Positions 62,355 to 64,000 of a stretch of DNA of 64,000 nt are shown here, one piece after another (the stretch's first letter is position 1; each line of letters opens with the position of its first letter). Source of the stretch: Bradyrhizobium nanningense (GTDB lineage Bacteria; Pseudomonadota; Alphaproteobacteria; Rhizobiales; Xanthobacteraceae). Both the position numbers and the translations under genes were made by a program. The stretch lies in NCBI RefSeq assembly GCF_004114535.1, contig NZ_LBJC01000024.1, forward strand, positions 248,001-312,000, given 5' to 3'. Under the pieces are notes generated by a model, which did no database searches, was not told the origin of the DNA, and saw only the letters and a list, made by a program, of their open reading frames with translations.

Positions 62355-64000
62355 ATGCGCCAGGTCTTTTCCACGGTGGCAACCGGAATGTCTCTAGCCG
62401 CAAGGAACGGCTGGGAGGTCTTGGCGCGGCGTGGTCCTGTCCTGTGGTTGACCTTGTGCGGCGTGTTGCTGGTCGCGGGCATCTTCGCAGTGACCGCCAT
62501 GGCCGTCGGCGAGTTTCGCGAGCGCACCCTGGCCAATCGCGAGCGGGAGCTCGAAAACACGGTGCAGCTGATCGCGCGGCACTTTGATCAGCAATTCGAG
62601 GATTCCGACGTCGTCGCCGCCGATCTGATCGGGCAGATGAACCTGGTGGAGATCACCTCGCCGGCGATGTTCCGCGAGCGCATGTCCGGACCTGCGGCGA
62701 ACCAGATGCTGCGCAGCAAGATCAGCTCGGTGTCCTACCTCGGCGATATCGCGATCTACGATGCCGACGGCGACCTGATCAACTGGTCGCGGGCCCAGCC
62801 GCTGCCCAAGATCAACATTTCGTCCCGGACCTACTTTCAGACATTCAAGACGAACCCCCGGTCCGAACCGGTGCTGCTGGAATCCGTCCGCAGCTTCATC
62901 ATCAGCAAATGGACCACGATCGTCGCACGCCGCTTGAACGGCGCTGACGGCACATTCCTCGGCGCGATGGTCCGCCGGATCGATCCGGACAGCTACCAGC
63001 ACTATTTCGCATCCGTCGCGCTCGCCGAAGGCACGGCCATCTCGCTGTTTGATCGCGAAGGCAAGATGCTGGCGCGCTATCCGCATGTCGAAGAGCTGAT
63101 CGGGCGGAGCTTCAAGGATGCTCCACTGATGCAGAAGGTGCTGACCGAGGGCGGCCCGCAGAAGCTTCGGGGCAAGAGCCCGGTCGACGGCGAGGAGCGG
63201 CTCGGCTCGGCAGCGTCTCTGACACACTTCCCGCTTGTCATCATCGCCACCAACACTACGGCAGCGGCCCTGGCAGATTGGCGGCAGCAGACCAGCTTCA
63301 TGGTGACCACCGCCGTACTTTCGGCGGCCGTCATCGCGCTCATCCTCTATCTGATCATCCGCCTGATCAACCGGCAGAACCGCGAGGCGCAGGAACGTCT
63401 GGAAGCGGAGCGGCTGCGGCTCGACACCGCCTTGAACAACATGACCCAGGGGTTGATCCTGTACGACGCGAGCGGCTACATCGTCACCTGCAACCGCCGT
63501 TACGCCGACATGTTCGGTCTCTCTCACGACGTCATCAAGCCCGGCTGTCACATCCGCGAGGCGATGTACCATCGCAAGGAGCGCGATGCGTTCGACGGCG
63601 ACGTCGAGGCGTTCTGCGCCAACGTCATGAGGGTCGTCGCCGAAGGCACGGTCTCCACGCGTATGCATCAGCTTGCCAACGGCCGCGCCTTCCAGGTCAT
63701 CAATACGCCGCTCGCACAGGGCGGCTGGGTCGCCACGATCGAGGACATCACCGAACGCCGCCACCTCGGGCAGGAGCGCGACCGCAACCACACGTTCCTG
63801 CGTGAGATCATCGACCACATCCCGTCCCAGATCACGGTGAAGGACGCCCGCACGCGGCAGTATCTTCTGCTGAACGGCGTCGCCGAGCAGCTGTTCGGCC
63901 AGTCGCGGCAGGAGGTCATGGGCAAGACCGCCTTCGACATCTTCCCCGAGGCGCACGCCGCCCGCATCACCGAAGACGACACCAACTCGCTGCAATCGGC
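62355..64000 (+). CDS. Membrane Cache-PAS sensor protein (C-terminus outside the window)
   Basis: The reading frame starts at an ATG preceded by GGGAGGGGGG and is still open at the window end (548 codons seen). A membrane helix lies at about 32-53 (VLWLTLCGVLLVAGIF), then a periplasmic double-Cache-like domain with SRTYFQTFK (about 60-305), then a second helix at about 314-338. A PAS domain from about 354 contains NNMTQGLILYDASGYIV, and a second PAS from about 483 has HIPSQITVKDARTRQYL. In this genus such a layout usually continues into GGDEF-EAL or histidine kinase domains, which cannot be seen. It is a signal-transduction protein sensing an extracellular ligand. Confidence 0.88.
   Translation, partial: MRQVFSTVATGMSLAARNGWEVLARRGPVLWLTLCGVLLVAGIFAVTAMAVGEFRERTLANRERELENTVQLIARHFDQQFEDSDVVAADLIGQMNLVEITSPAMFRERMSGPAANQMLRSKISSVSYLGDIAIYDADGDLINWSRAQPLPKINISSRTYFQTFKTNPRSEPVLLESVRSFIISKWTTIVARRLNGADGTFLGAMVRRIDPDSYQHYFASVALAEGTAISLFDREGKMLARYPHVEELIGRSFKDAPLMQKVLTEGGPQKLRGKSPVDGEERLGSAASLTHFPLVIIATNTTAAALADWRQQTSFMVTTAVLSAAVIALILYLIIRLINRQNREAQERLEAERLRLDTALNNMTQGLILYDASGYIVTCNRRYADMFGLSHDVIKPGCHIREAMYHRKERDAFDGDVEAFCANVMRVVAEGTVSTRMHQLANGRAFQVINTPLAQGGWVATIEDITERRHLGQERDRNHTFLREIIDHIPSQITVKDARTRQYLLLNGVAEQLFGQSRQEVMGKTAFDIFPEAHAARITEDDTNSLQS

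Overview
The window is GC-rich alphaproteobacterial chromosome and reads as Bradyrhizobium or a very close relative. The strongest indicators are a RegS/RegR pair in which the chosen starts put the phospho-acceptors at His219 and Asp63 (as I recall for B. japonicum RegSR), an ispG N-terminus typical of the genus, many PAS, GGDEF and chemoreceptor genes, several Liv-type ABC systems, two polyhydroxybutyrate depolymerase-like genes, and dense intergenic palindromic repeats. I see no transposase, integrase, prophage, tRNA, rRNA or CRISPR array. Most of the window looks like core or long-resident chromosome.

Layout. 1-1600 (minus): start of ispG, a DMT-family exporter and zur. 1758-4967: a marR-emrA-emrB efflux operon with a palindrome at its promoter. 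5155-7980 (minus): a small-molecule kinase-like gene and a transmembrane chemoreceptor. 8209-11857 (minus): an aromatic catabolism cluster reading pcaF, a hydroxyquinol/catechol-type dioxygenase, pcaH, pcaG. 12074-14812: mutS. 14886-18435 (minus): a soluble chemoreceptor with three near-identical PAS domains, an unknown membrane protein and an OsmC protein. 18686-22613: glnD, ogt and a DUF1304 protein. 22758-25409: two tandem paralogous Liv-type binding proteins ending at a clear intrinsic terminator. 25658-29599: a DUF1330 protein, PBP1A and a YgjP-like metallopeptidase. 29901-33076 (minus): phaZ and a two-gene ABC-2 exporter. 33183-35254: regS-regR. 35413-42556: mmcB, a trehalose synthase and an alpha-glucosidase gene that converge, an MBL hydrolase, an HxlR regulator with its divergent target, and a PHB-type esterase. 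42703-48471: a DHA2 exporter, a luciferase-like monooxygenase, a P450 and an SDR. 48666-51756: an HWE histidine kinase and a PAS-GGDEF-EAL protein. 52048-62179: a PAS-AAA-Fis sigma-54 activator, an MHS-family symporter, a large CoA-transferase, and a complete five-gene Liv-type ABC importer. 62355-end: the start of a Cache-PAS sensor.

The most interesting block is 52048-62179. The activator gene is followed by a well-spaced -24/-12 promoter (53608-53622) with three inverted repeats upstream of it, directly in front of the symporter gene. The CoA-transferase and ABC genes follow on the same strand. This looks like a sigma-54-controlled uptake and CoA-activation locus for an unidentified carboxylate. 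Whether the ABC importer belongs to the same regulon is inference.

Almost every intergenic space between convergent genes, and some inside operons, holds palindromic repeats of at least seven families. The most structured is a 130-160 bp composite palindrome present in five copies. These repeats generate several false small reading frames and false N-terminal extensions.
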